Source: Uloborus plumipes
Taxonomy: Eukaryota; Arthropoda; Arachnida; Araneae; Uloboridae
Assembly (NCBI GenBank): GCA_038373865.1
Contig: JAXGGA010002909.1
Location: forward strand, 1-64,000
Reading direction: 5' to 3'
Length of the DNA: 64,000 nucleotides
Positions 49,041-61,550 of the stretch are shown here, piece by piece (position 1 is the first letter of the stretch; the number at the start of each line of letters is the position of its first letter). The translations under genes were made by a program, and so were the position numbers. Below the pieces are notes generated by a model. It searched no databases and was not told the DNA's origin. It saw only the letters and a program-made list of their open reading frames with translations.

Positions 49041-49319
49041 TTTGGAAGTTGATGATGCAAATGAAAAAAAAAAATGCTGCTAAACTTGAAAGAAAAAATA
49101 GAAATACTTTTTATAGGCCTGATGCAGGTGATGTTGGTTGTTGGAGTCATTACTGAAGATGAAGTTATGATGTATCTTTTTCAGTCAACTTTAAATAAAT
49201 GCTCCCATTCAGTATTTCCAATTTAGTTTTCCAACCTATAATGTTTGCTAAGTTACCAAAATTGATCTTAATAAAGTGTATTATGATCATTTACCGCTAT
49301 TTTATATATGTAACTATAA

Positions 49320-49466
49320 GGGCCCTGCTCATCCACATTGACATAAAGCAGAAAAATAAAGCAGAAACGTAAAATGGATTACATAGTGTTCTCATGGAAA
49401 GTAAACGGATTTTCGGTTTCTGCCTCCGGTTTCGGTCGCGTTTTACGCTGATGTGGAGCAGGGCCC
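49320..49466. mobile_element. PIF/Harbinger-type MITE, second copy
   Basis: GGGCCCTGCTC...GAGCAGGGCCC ends with TAA on both sides (49317-49319, 49467-49469). The interior is the reverse complement of 28562-28705 with minor changes. Confidence 0.88.
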
Positions 49467-50355
49467 TAACTGTACAATACATACCTTTAGGCTTTCAATA
49501 GATTTTCAAGTATGTAATTGTTTCATTTTGTTTAAAATTTTCGGTGAAAATGTGCTTTGGGCACCTGCTTGCGCATTTTCAAAAAATCACCAACTGGCGC
49601 GTTTTTGTGTAGTGTCTCTTGGAGCTTTCAACTCCGCGAGAAGTCAAGCTTGGCGCGCCTATCGCCCATTTGGCGAGAAAGAGACCCAAACCACAGATTA
49701 AAGAAATTTTCTATCAAATAGATTTAAATGTCAGTAGAAATATCATGAATCAATGAATTTACGCGAAATATTTCATGTAAAAATTTACCTATTTTGTCAA
49801 GTTAGACCCATTTACCACTTTATTTAGATTAGCTTGCTTTAAATTTAAACAAAATTTGGTTGACTCACTTACCACTTAGTATGGGGTAAATGCGACAAAC
49901 ATGCAATTTTTTGGAAAAATTCACCTCTAAAAAAATTTGAAGTATAATTTTAGAAAATAATGATTAACTTTTATTTATTTCTAACGGTCTATGATAACAT
50001 GAGCTAATGGGCAATTCCATGCAAGTGTGGAAAAGCGTTGGAAAAATAAAACTACAGCAATGCGTCTGTTTTGCATATTTTTTTATTTAAAAATGTTTGA
50101 AGTTTATTATTTATACTAATACTAGCCGGGTACCCGGCCTTGCCCGGGTTATGGTGGCCGGGTATGGTGTTTTAGTGACACTCGTTCATGCATTTTTCAA
50201 CATTAAAGTGCATATCTATACATAAAATGGCTACTTCTGTAAAGAATGGCAATTTTTTCTGAGTAGACAAACTAAAAAACTGTATTACACACCTTAAATA
50301 CAAATGCAAGCTACAAATAATGTTTAGGTAAATCGGAAATGTTATAAGCTTGGTA

Positions 50356-51252
50356 CAGGGTGCGGCGGAGAAACTTGCAGACTTGAAAAGTCAACTAAGG
50401 GAAAAGTACATCATGTATCAGTTTACTACTTTTTATAAGATATGGTACCCATTCTGAATTTTTATATTAGTTAGATTTAAAAACTACATCGGGAAGAATG
50501 ACGGCCCCTGTTAATGATGCACTTATGTACCCTAGATTTGTTACACTCTTTCGAGCATATCGACTGATGGGATGTTGGTGATAGCAAGCCGGATGTTGTT
50601 CTCCATAAGTTGCAGGGTCCAGGGCTTGTCGTTGTAAACGATCGATTTGAGATACCCCCATAAAAAATAGTCACAAAGTGTCAAATCGGAAGAGCGGGCC
50701 GGCCACGGTACTTCACCTTTCAAGGAGACGTTATCACTCAACTGGTGAACCACAGCAAGTTTGTAGGGATGAAACTGGAGTTCGTTGTGAAGAATTTGTC
50801 TCAGTGTCCAATCAAAAATCCCCAAAGCAGCAGCGTGTTTACGCGCCGAACGCCTGGGAGAGCGCAAAAACGACTCCCTCACTTTTTCGATGTTTTCTAG
50901 GGTTCTGGAAATCCGTTGACCTCCTGGGCCTCTGTTTGCCACACTCTCACTTTCCCTGAATGTTTTCACCCACAAAACAGTCGATTCCCAGCCAGGAATA
51001 GGAACAACGGGCTGAATTTTGAACCGAGTTCGAAAGGCACGTTGAGTGGTGACCACCGAAAGATTATTTGAAAAGTTAGATTCGGCGGCGAAGGCTCGTT
51101 ACTCCTTTGTCCAACGCATGGCGACAACTAAACTATGAGATAACAAAACTTCAGGACCCTCTCTTTAAAATGAGACTCTTCCCACTCCTTTCTGACCACT
51201 CCTTGCTAATTAGCATCCAATTAAAATCAGCAAGTTTCTCCGTCGCACCCTA
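50356..51252 (-). mobile_element. Tc1/mariner-type deletion derivative
   Basis: TIR CAGGGTGCGGCGGAGAAACT facing AGTTTCTCCGTCGCACCCT; TA is present at or next to each end. Carries a broken transposase frame (50541-51119). Confidence 0.9.
50541..51119 (-). pseudogene. Tc1/mariner-type transposase, internally deleted
   Basis: The start MRWTKE is followed by a stop in codon 7, then RAFAAESNFS, TTQRAFRTRFKIQPVVP and RGPGGQRISRTLENIEKV, the paired-type helix-turn-helix DNA-binding domain. LHNELQFHPYKLAVVHQLS closes the N-terminal half. The frame then jumps to VPWPARSSDLTLCDYFLWG, the region of the third catalytic acid. The segment with the first two catalytic aspartates is missing, so the element could only move in trans. 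Confidence 0.88.
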
Positions 51253-52633
51253 GAAAATCAATCGCACTGGAGTGAAATATTTCCAAACATTACACGTAAA
51301 ATAAGTCCCATCATTAGTTTATATCCTTTTGACTATATTGGTGAAAACATCTTATGTACTTAACTTAGAAATTTTTTGACTTTAAACATTTTCTGTTCTC
51401 TAACTGTTGCCAAAATCAATTATCTTTTTATTTAGTCTCGTTAGCGATTATTGGCACAGATGAATCTAAAAATCCTAAGAAAGCAATAAATTTCATACTT
51501 ACTCCAGTGAAGTCTTGGTTCACATTTTCATCACTATTAATATTGTTGTTGCCAGGCAATAAATTTTCGCAACAATGGACTGAAAATTTAATCACTTAAT
51601 GGGGGAATTACATGAAATTTACTATTTTCCATAATAACTTTTTAAAACTAAGCTTTTTAGAAATAAATTATAGCTTATCCTGCTCCCTGTTACTGTAGCT
51701 ATCTACGGTGAAAAAATACTTAAAATCGGTCCGGTAGTTTGGAAGATTACCCCGGACATACGGATACAAAAGTAGTCTTTTATGTATATAGATTTTGTCA
51801 AGAATGTAGTATTTTTAGTTTGGCAGCACTTTGAAGTTGGAAATGGAATATTTAACTTTTGGTAAGGCAAATGATCAATCTTTCAACGTTGGTAAGTTTC
51901 AATTTTTTGCTTTAGATAACTGTTTTAAAGGAAGAATATTGATTCTTACACTTAAATTCAATATTGTGAATTGCTTAAACGAATGTTTTCACTTAAATTG
52001 TGTGATTTATATAAACTTCAAAAACGCACTGTTCTATGTAACGTAAGTTACCAAAAACATATTAAAGTTCATGATGTGCATAAAGAAAGGGCAATGTAAT
52101 GTTAACAATGCTATATTTTCTATCTTATAAGTGTGTATTAAGCAAATAGTTAAAGTTTTTTTTTTAAATATTGTTTATTTAATTTTTTGTGCTACAATCA
52201 AAATGTGCAACGTAAGTTACCGAAATATGCAGGTAATGTAAGTTACCTTAGTAGGACTTAAATACTTGCGTTTATAAAGAAAGTAAAATGTGAAATAAAC
52301 CTATGTGGTTAGTAGAAGTAATTTATTCAAGAATTCCTTTAAATGTACTGTCTTTACTTAATTTAAATTAATCATATTTCTTAAAATATCTCTATTTGTT
52401 AATAAGATTACAATACACCTCTATTATAAATTACATGTTTCTTTTTGGCTTTTAAGATATTAATTATCTCTAAACTATATCACTGCATTCGGAATATTTA
52501 AGAGGTAATTTACTAAAAATTATTCAGAAATGGACTTCTGTTATGCTTTAAAGTCTTGAAATATGTTTTGGAAAAAACAAATATAAAAATATTTTATCTC
52601 TTACGTGTGAAATATATTTTATTCTGCATTAAA

Positions 52634-53100
52634 ATGCCATTGAACTCTGCAGAAAGATGCGCTGTAAAACGGGTATGTGAAAAGTCATGTGGATATTACA
52701 GATTCGAAAATAAAAGTCACTCTTGATGGTACTAAAATATGTCAGAAAAAGCAAAATTTATCAAAACTATTTTCTGAAGATCCGGACATAGACAATCAAC
52801 ATTTGAGAACTAGAAATGGACAAACTGTGGGGTTTCGTTTAGTTAAGTATTTCAAGGAACAAGAAGAAAAAACAGAGATAAAAGCCGGTGAATGGTGTGT
52901 GATGAAGTACGAAAATACATTGTATCCTTGAGTTGTGACAATTATTGAAGAAAATGAGATTAAAGTAAAAGTAATGGCTGCTGTTGGAACCTATTATATA
53001 TGACCAGAAACGATAGATGAAATTTATTATGGGAAAACGTGATTCGAAAAATTGAACCTACCTGAACTTGTTAATAACAGTGACTAAATGCATTTAAAAG
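52634..53100 (+). pseudogene. Internally deleted transposon protein with a C-terminal WP..D-type domain
   Basis: Frame 1 starts at ATG 52634: MPLNSAERCAVKRV, like the AERC.(A/K)YRE N terminus of many invertebrate transposon proteins. Another frame (from about 52677) runs into GFRLVKYFKEQEEK, IKAGEWCVMKYENTLYP and, past three TGA stops, KVKVMAAVGTYY..PETIDEIYYGK. That resembles the G.WV.V.Y....(Y/F)PG...WP...D..Y small domain found at the C terminus of such proteins. The middle is lost. The superfamily is not known to me. Confidence 0.5.
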
Positions 53101-53667
53101 TTTTATGTTATGTAATATTTTCGATTGTTCATTGAATTTGGTATTAAATTTCTATAAATTGAATTTATAATTGTTAATTTTCAATATTTTGATCTAAACT
53201 AAGCTGTAATTTACATTCATTAATTTTTGTAATAAAGATTTGGATGTAATTAAATTTTGTAACGTAAGTTACTGTAACGTAAGTTACCCAGTCAAAAATT
53301 CCCATAATTCCCAATTTTTGAAATAAATCTTTAAATTAATGAAAATCAATTCCTGAGCATTATAAGGAACTGATAAATTATACTTCAAACAAGAAAACAG
53401 CTGTAATAGAGCAGAAATTTGCCTTCGAACCAATTTTCATATTATGTCATTCCCTTTTTGTGTAACGTAAGTTACTGCCTTAATTTTGACTGCTAAATTT
53501 TGAAAAATTTTAATGCATCGAATATTTTTGCATTTTAATTTTGCTTTTGACTGTCATTTTCACAGAAAACTTTTATTCAAGGTTTGTATGACAATATTTG
53601 TCTGTACTGAGGTGCTAAATGCCTAAGCGTTGGTCAAAATGTAACGAAAGTTACCGTGGAATTGCCC

Positions 53668-54723
53668 TAATAAGTTTAAATTATTTTGTTTCAAAGCTTT
53701 TGTATGAATAAGGTTTAAAAAACGAACTGCTCTAAAAGGGTTCCACTTACCCCCACCAACTCTTTGACCTATCGGATAAAAATTTATTTGTGCAAAAAAA
53801 TGTAGATTGTGTGACACAAAAATTATTTAATAAGAAAAATTCTGATCGCAGAAATCAAGACACACGGCAGTGTGTCAGCCAAGTTCGCGCTGCACATCTG
53901 AGAGTGTATCTTTACACGAACCATTTCGGACTACTTTCGACCCCTCCGTTTCTCAAGAACTACTTCATCTACATGCTTTAAATTTTGTAAGTCTGTTAGA
54001 GTGACATAGAACACCCATAATCCTAAATTTTATGAATATATCTCTTTTAGTTTTAAAGTTATTAATATTTGAAAAGGGAAAATATGGCGATTTTCTTATT
54101 TAGATTATACACTCACTCATCAAAATGTTTACCTACTTCCAAGTGTCTCAGAACCTTGAAATTTGGCATCAAGGTATATTTCTATACACTAATTAAGGGA
54201 AAAATCTAAAAAGTCCAAAAACTAAATTAAAAAAGCAAGAAAAAAAGCATTTTTTTTTTAATGAGTATCTAGGCGCGATTTATAAATGGTTCGTCAAACA
54301 AAAGCGCCAAAATGCTTGTAAAACGTTGCCAAAAATAAAATACTTAAGTTTAAAATCAATTGTTTTGTTGTAAGCTGTTTCAAGGCTTAGTTTGCCTTGA
54401 CGGAAGATTAAAATGGTTTATCAAGATGAAATAAATAATACGAATTCAAGAGATTGACTATGCCACCTCGCGGTGACTTAAGATATTAACCAAGTAGTTA
54501 AAATATTCTATTTCTCTTTTAAGAAAAATATAGGGTAAACACGAAGAAAATTTACTTATTTCGGATGTCGTCTGTTCCAAGCGAGGTACTTTCGCAGCAC
54601 TTAAACTTTATAATATGGGTAAAAATGCATCAATATTGCTACATTCGAACGTTGCTGAAAAAAATCTTTATCAGTAAGTATACCGCTCTTCAGTCTTTTA
54701 ACTCAAATAAAAATATATGTGTA
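53668..54723. other. AT-rich non-coding stretch
   Basis: No gene, RNA or transposon end recognised. Confidence 0.45.
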
Positions 54724-56119
54724 CTAGCAAAAATACCCGGCGTTGCCTGGGTCAATAATAATATTGAGAAACAATTTATATACTCACCTTTGTTTTTTTT
54801 TCCTGAACTGAAAGAACTCAGAACACACCGCTCGGCGATTTTTAAAATGTCGCCAAATTTTTGCGTAACTGTTTTGGGATACCTAGGATAATTTTGCTCC
54901 CCTACTTACTTTATGAAAATACATTAAGTATTATTATGTCACTAATTTTTGTCACAGAGAAATAGTTGTCAAATTCTGAGATACTATTGCTGACCACAAA
55001 ATGACGTTAAAAGTTTTTGTCCTAAATGATTTCGAAATTAATAGGGAACATTTAGCAGTTATTTATGCAAAAATGCAAATTAGTGGTAATTTTAGTCTTG
55101 TTTAAGGGTTTTATTAATTTAGTATGTGGATTACTTTACTTTTTGACATAATTTTAAAAAGGTTTTTAATGGATACATTCGGAATCGGAAAACAAAAGAA
55201 AAAAAACTGAACTTTTCAAATGTGGGAGTATTATATCGATGATGGATATTTTGCTGCAGTCGATAAATATCAGACAATAATCGGTTTATTTTGGTTACGT
55301 CGTGTAAAAAGTAAAGTATTATTACGTAGTCTTCGGCACAAAAATAGGCGTCAGTTGAAAAAATCGCCGAGAATCTCAGTTATTAAAATCTTGCAGCAAA
55401 TTTGGCAAAATTCCTGTTCAATCGGATACTAAGGAACTGCCCTATTATAAGTACCAGAGAAAGTGACCAATCAAAGCAAAGAAATTTAAGAAATACCGTT
55501 AAGTTGTATTTAAAGCTCCATCAAATTCGAAAATAATGAACCTAATCAATTTATTAGTTGCCAATCTCTTCTAGCGGTTACGTTACCGATACTCTAAAAC
55601 ACATATTTACAAAATTCGAGAAAATAATTGACGCCGTGAACAATCTACTAATGTTTTAAAATACAAATCATAGAGTAAAAGCTCGTTCAAGAGCTGGCGC
55701 GTTCGTTTCCAATGTCTATGTAAAAACCATGAAGCTGAAAAAAAAATTACTTTTTGATTTGACTTGAGAAAAGCCTTGAACATTTAATGCAAAAAGCGGA
55801 AATGATATACGCAATTCTAGCTATCGACAGGGAGTTGAGATGATGCACTAAATACTGAATTACTTTGCTGGAAGCCTTCGTGGATTTATGCGAAAAATGT
55901 ACCTTAAATTGGAATGAAAAAAGCGCTACCAATCAAACTTTTTCGAATATCGTTAGAAATTATAGCCTATGTGTTATTCTGATGTATAAGCTACATTATG
56001 GTAAAAGTTTCATTAAAATCCATTCAGTAGTTTTTGCGTGAAAGAGGAACAAACATCCAAACATCCAAACATCCAAACATCCAAACATCCAAACTTTCGC
56101 ATTTATAATAGTATTAAGA
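54724..56119 (-). mobile_element. Helitron (non-autonomous), complete
   Basis: On the reverse strand it starts A|TCTTAATACTATTATAAATG, then a (TTTGGATG)n run and CGCAAAAACTACTGAATGGA. It ends with GGCAACGCCGGGTA, a hairpin region, and CTAG|T at 54724. All are standard Helitron landmarks. No Rep/helicase in its 1.4 kb. Confidence 0.85.
56050..56093. repeat. (AAACATCC)n microsatellite
   Basis: Five tandem copies of an 8-bp unit near the Helitron 5' end. Confidence 0.95.
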
Positions 56120-56220
56120 TACATGAAAAACAAATGAAGGACAGTATTTATTCAGTAGTATATTAATTTGTGTCTAAATGAAAGCATAACCGTTACTTCG
56201 GCTTTTCAAAAATGCATGAT

Positions 56221-56726
56221 ATCCCAACAAAAACATAAATGTGAAAAAGGAGCCAAGTTCGGTTGAAACAACGTTTGGGCAGTTTGAAGCAGCGGTGCCA
56301 CCGACAAAAGAGTTGAAATCTAACAGGCTCCAAGTTCTATAGCTGTTCTGTTAACTACAGTCGTGAGAGTTATTGAAATGTTCATTAATTTATTTTAATA
56401 ACATTTCTTTAGTTCCTTTCATATCGGCTTCGGAACTGGGCAAGATTTAATCGTCACGAAGTTACGTTCAAAAAAGTCCGACTTCCGTCAGTTAGAAATG
56501 AACTTGCCCAGTTCCGAAGCCGATATGAAAGGAACTAATGAAATGTTATTAAAATAAATTAATGAACATTTCAATAACTCTCACGACTGTAGTTAACAGA
56601 ACAGCTATAGAACTTGGAGCCTGTTAGATTTCAACTCTTTTGTCGGTGGCACCGCTGCTTCAAACTGCCCAAACGTTGTTTCAACCGAACTTGGCTCCTT
56701 TTTCACATTTATGTTTTTGTTGGGAT
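56221..56726. repeat. Near-perfect palindrome, two 224-bp arms and a 58-bp loop
   Basis: 56221-56444 is the inverted complement of 56503-56726 with no indels and one visible mismatch (near 56408/56539). The arm contains a coding-like frame (56221-56341 on +, mirrored on -) reading KKEPSSVETTFGQFEAA, then VPPTKELKSNRLQVL and stop. Confidence 0.96.
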
Positions 56727-56784
56727 GTATTTTACAATAACAAAAGCAAGTTTTATATAAAATCAAGCTTAAAATATTTTTTAA

Positions 56785-57312
56785 ACCCATTTATGCCCAA
56801 GTTTTTTTAACAACTTTTTTCAATTCTTATCTGCTTAAAACTCTTAGTTTGAATGGTTTAGATACATTTTAGACTTAAAATAGTTCGCCGTTACCGTATT
56901 TATTAAGTTATTTAACGTTCTGTTTATGGGATATTTTGCAGATATGTAAGCAAAATATGACCATACTTGACTTTACTTTCGCAAAGAAACATTACAGAAG
57001 ACATCTGTGATCTTCAAGCTAAACAAGTTAAGCAAATCCTTTTAAAATAGTTTCATTTTATGAAAAATAAGTTTGCAAAAAAACTTACTTTCTGTGGCTA
57101 CCCATGATGGATCGTTGCTCGACTGATTTGTCTGAAAATAGCTGTCAATAAATAAACTCTGATGTCCAAATAGTGGCTCTAACTTGTTTTCTCAAGAAGA
57201 AGGACTACTTGACTTGTGAAAAACAGCTTTAGTAAAATGATATCCCCATTACAGGTTTTTGTATGCAGTAACTAACAAGCGTCCCGTTTTTAGGCTACTG
57301 GGAATAAATGGG
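56785..57312. mobile_element. piggyBac-type MITE
   Basis: Ends ACCCATTTATGCCCA and TGGGAATAAATGGG, with TTAA on both sides (56781-56784, 57313-57316). Related one-sided end at 47278. Confidence 0.75.
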
Positions 57313-57511
57313 TTAAGTCTGTAACATAGGCAATATTTTTATCAATTATATGTTCTGAAATTTGACTTTTGTGTTGATGGTGAACTTTCAATTTCAATTT
57401 CCCTCAACAATGCATCTCAATGCTTAAAAAATAAAATTTTTAAAAAAGTGAAAATTCCAATCTTTGCAAAGGACGCATTTCCTTAGTTCAAGAAATTCCA
57501 CCAACCACAAC

Positions 57512-58168
57512 CAGCGGCGTACGCAGACAAATCGTTTCAGGGGGGGGGGGGGCTGAGGCGAGAGTCTTTTAGAGATGGGGTGAGGGCGGGTGTCTCATAA
57601 AATGTAGCTAAAGGAAGTAAATATTTCGAAATTGTGGATGCTAATTTAATGTGATAAAAATACATCATTATTATTTTTTAATCGTTATAATTGCTACAAG
57701 AGATAAAAGCGTTTTGATAAAAACAGAAAATCATAAAAATAGTTAGAAATTTGACTTCTTGAACCACATGCTTGCAATATTTCGAAAATTTTGTGCTTTA
57801 ATATCGTTAATTTTGCGATTTATCTTACTATTGTTACTAAATACTGGGTTTCAGTCACATTTGTTTAAATGTCATTAAAAGAGTTAGATGAAAGAACAAG
57901 CATTAATTGGTGTTTCTGAAACATATTTGCAATAAAAATAAACAAAATTGAATTTTGTAAAATAATCATAATGACATACAATAAAATAGACGAGTCAAAA
58001 CTAAAAACAGAAAATTCATTGTTCTTATTTTCTTCTGTCTTAATTATTTGATCTGAAAACTTTTCTGATGAAGAAAGGAAGGGAAAAAAATATTAAAACC
58101 TAAATGCAAAAAATTCGTTTTAAAAATTTCGGAGGGGGCTGCAGCCCAACCCCCTGAGTACGCCACTG
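57512..58168. mobile_element. hAT MITE
   Basis: CAGCGGCGTACGCAG facing CTGAGTACGCCACTG, flanked by the perfect 8-bp duplication ACCACAAC (57504-57511, 58169-58176). A partial relative lies at 3418. Confidence 0.93.
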
Positions 58169-58313
58169 ACCACAACCGTCAGGTTATTGGATTTCCCCTT
58201 GACGAATTCAATCTTCATGGCGAATTAATAAGACTTAAAATGATTGATAACGGAAGGGGGAAAAAAAAGAACTCCGCAATGAAAAGCTCGTCTATAGCGT
58301 CAATATAATAGGG

Positions 58314-60549
58314 TGGAGCGAAAAATCAAAGTTTTATTTTCGAATCGTAATAGTGCGGAAAAGTTGCGATTGGTGAAGACTTACAAAACAAAACAAAAAT
58401 TTTTGAAATCGGATAATATCTTCCGATCCCGCAACGAGCCTGAAATTTTGAAAAAATTAAATTTTCATGTGTTTTTAGCGATTTTTTAAAATTTTTGTTT
58501 CAATGTTTTATTTTTATACTCTTGGACGGAAAAGTTACGATTGGTGAGGCCTTCTGAAATTGTAAGAAATATATTGAGATCGAATATCTTCTGATCCAGG
58601 AACAAGCCAAAAAAAACCCAAAAAAATGGATATTTTCAGCTTTTTTGGGGGGATTAAAAAAAGTTTTAAAAACTGTTCTCATTTTTTTTCTTCTTCTTTT
58701 TTACCCGGTATCATAGCGTAAAGAATTTTAAAAAGTACTATATTACTCTTAAACATTAATTTTTTTCTTGATTTTTTAGGTATCTTCTAAACATGCAAAA
58801 CTACCATTCTTTACAACAATGAAACATTTTCAAATAATAGAAACTGTTACCTAACCTGACTGACTACCCACAGAATCCTTTAACATTAATTTAATTAAAA
58901 ACTAATTTTTGTTCGGTCTTTAAAATTAAACCTAGTTAGGTGAGGTAGTGTACAGAATGAGACTGCAAAAGGCAAGTAAAAATTAAGAAACTAACATATA
59001 ATGAGGTAGGTATTAAAATAGTTTATCGTTTAGAGATAAAAAATATTGTTCATCTGAGTGAGTATTTTTTTCAGTGGATCTTTGTACTGAAAAAGTTACG
59101 CAAATTTTATTAATAGGCATGGGTAAAAAAATTTATGTAAATGTTATCTATTATTTGTTGCTTTTTAGTTGCTTAAAGTTTGCTGTAAGGTTATGGTTTT
59201 TCCTACAGTAACACAGTCCCAAGCAAAGTGGGGCAAGGTGTAACAAAAATTAAGGATTGGAAAGCATTTGACAAGGAGAGGGCGCTGCGGGGAAGGCCTG
59301 CCCCACACACCCTTATTAGCTTTATGCAAAAATATTAAAACATGTTATCATGAAAACTGAACATTTGAAACACGATTGAAGAGAAACTTGTGCTTAAAAG
59401 GTTACTGTAGAGCATCTCGGTGATGATTTTGGAACACATTTGATGTGAAAGCCATAAATATAATGAATTTATTAGTCTAGAAGACAAAACAAATTTTAGA
59501 TTTTGTTGATTTCTAATTTTTCATACACAAAATTATTTTTAAATAAAAAACAAAACCGCCATTGAATACATAATATTTACGTACAACTTCTTACCCATAC
59601 CTATTAATTAAATTTGTTCAACTTTTTCAGTACAAAAATCCACTGAACAAAACACTCACTCATAAGATGAACAATATTTTTTATCTCTAAACGATAAACT
59701 ATTTTAATACGTACCTCATTATATGTTAGTTTCTTAATTTTTAATTGCCTTTTGCAGTCTCATTCTATACACTACTTAACCTAACTAGGTTTAATTTTAA
59801 AGACTGAACAAAAATTAGTTTTTAATTAAATTAATGTTAAAGGATTCTGTGGGTAGTCAGTTAGGTTAGGTAACAGTTTATAGAAGGCACAGACTTCAAA
59901 AGGCGGTTAAGAAATTGTATATAATTAGTTAGGTATTAAAATTGTTTATAGTTTAGTGATTAAAATTAGCGTTTATTTTGCGCGTGGGTGTTTTATTTAG
60001 TGGGTTTTTGTACTGGATTGTAGAAATTTTGGAAAATATTTTATAATTTTCTATTATTTAAAAATGTTTCATTGTTGTAAAGAATGGTAGTTTTGCATGT
60101 TTAGAAGATACCTAAAAAATCAAGAAAAAAATTAATGTTTAAGACTAATATAGTTCTTTTTAAAATTCTTTACGCTATGGTACCGGGTAAAAAAGAAGAA
60201 AAAAAAACGAGAAATTTTTTTAAATTTTTTTAATCCCCCCCAAAAAAGCTGAATATTTCCAATTTTTTGGTTTTTCTGGCTTGTTCCTGGATCAGAAGGT
60301 ATTATTCGATCTCAATATATTTTTTAAAATTTCAGAAGGCTTCACCAATCGTAACTTTTCCGTCCAAGAGCATTAAAATAAAACATTGAAACAAAAATTT
60401 TAAAAAATCGGTAAAAACACATGAAAATTTTCATTTTTTCAAAATTTCAGGCTCGTTGCGGGATCGAAAGATATTATCCGATTTCAAAAATTTTTGTTTT
60501 GTTTTGTAATTCTTCAACAATCGCAACTTTTCCGGTTGTTTTCGCTCCA
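58314..60549. mobile_element. 2.2-kb foldback element
   Basis: The left arm (58314-59130) and right arm (59591-60549) are inverted copies, about 0.8 and 0.96 kb. The ends are TGGAGCGAAAA and its complement, close to the TAGGGTGGGGCGAAAAATA of the foldback at 13545. The right arm has an extra block (about 59881-60049) that is a diverged copy of an inner arm segment. The centre (59131-59590) is unique and AT-rich. Confidence 0.88.
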
Positions 60550-61463
60550 GGCTGCGTCACTGGGTTTCGTTTTCAAGGCGCGCTTTTTTTTGCTGTTGAA
60601 TTTTTTTTATAAATTCATTAAAAATAATCATTGTGTTTTAAAATTATGTGACGATTGTGAAAGTTTGTGTTTTGTAATTCTCTTATCAATATCTAGGAGT
60701 CAAAGTAGGAATATTTAACTGGTTCAAACTTCCCTATTTTCTAGTTTCGAGAGAAAAAAAAAAAAGACTTGCTTCTAGTTATAGAAAAAAAAAACAGTTT
60801 AAACTAAAAATGAAGGATAGGTAATACTTTTTTCAAATAATTTCTTTATGCTTCTGAAAATATTTTAAAAACAAAATCTTCGGTGCAAAATAAAATAAAT
60901 TTTAATTAATAAAAAAATGCATGGATTTCACATTGCAAAAATTTATAAGAAAAAAAAGTGTTTTCCTTTAAAATATCTAGAAAAAAAATTGCATTAAAGC
61001 CTCTTGTGAAGAAAGAGTTTAAAAGCAGTTTAAATTAGAAAACTTAAACTGCCCGAAGAAAAACAAGGGGAAAAATGCTTTAAAAATGAATTATTGAATT
61101 TGGATCATGGCACCCATGCTTTTATTGATAGATAATTTTGAGTGGCATTTGCTCCAAAAAAAAAAAAAAACAGATAATAAAAAGTGGAATAATAAATTTC
61201 AGTTTCTGATTGTTATGTTTTAACTCTTTCTCTCTTTTTTCTTTTATTGTTAATTATTCATAAATTACAATTGTAGAAACTATTAACATGGCAGAAAAAA
61301 TAAAATAGAGTTTGAATTCGAGAGAGAGAAAAAAATAATGCTGTCGAAAAGTATGAAATCGAAATGCTTTAAAAAATATCAAAAATAAAATTTTTTAACA
61401 AAACTGACCTTTATACAGATTATCTAATGCACACTTAAATGATAAAATACAACCCAAATATGT
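60550..61463. other. AT-rich non-coding stretch upstream of tRNA-Tyr
   Basis: Homopolymer-rich. No gene seen. Confidence 0.5.
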
Positions 61464-61550
61464 CCGTCGATAGCTCAGTTGGCAGAGCGGTGGACTGTAG
61501 CTGGTTAAACAGATATCCATAGGTCGCTGGTTCGACTCCGGCTCGACGGA
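61464..61550 (+). tRNA. tRNA-Tyr (GUA) with a 14-nt intron
   Basis: The 7-bp acceptor stem CCGTCGA pairs with TCGACGG (61543-61549), followed by discriminator A at 61550. The D arm is TAGCTCAGTTGGCAGAGC. The anticodon loop reads ACTGTAG and is interrupted after position 37 by 61501-61514. The T arm is CGCTGGTTCGACTCCGGC and carries the B box. Removing the intron leaves a standard 73-nt tRNA. Eukaryotic tRNA-Tyr genes almost always have an intron at this position. A T-run at about 61559-61567 is a good RNA polymerase III terminator. All stems are intact, so this looks like a functional gene rather than a SINE relic. Confidence 0.96.

Larger units (their letters stand above)
50122..51792 (-). 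mobile_element. Helitron (non-autonomous), itself split by a mariner derivative
   Basis: On the reverse strand: A|TC start (TCTATATACATAAAAGAC), and an end with the hairpin CCGGGTACCCGG followed by CTAG|T. This is the canonical A^T insertion with no duplication. GACCGATTTTAAG near the 5' end is also typical of animal Helitrons. No Rep/helicase. Confidence 0.75.
50009..53667. mobile_element. 3.66-kb TIR element with a reiterated GTAACGTAAGTTAC word
   Basis: TIR GGGCAATTCCATG facing CGTGGAATTGCCC, flanked by TAAT on both sides (50005-50008, 53668-53671). GTAACGTAAGTTACC or near copies lie at 52038, 52207, 52232, 53259, 53274, 53462 and 53641. It carries decayed coding sequence (52634-53100) and a nested Helitron (50122-51792). 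Confidence 0.75.

Noticed and set aside
50122..51792. RTE LINE 3' end (GGTCCGGTAGTTTGG-type tail)
   Set aside because: The A|TC...hairpin-CTAG|T termini fit a Helitron better, and no reverse transcriptase is present.
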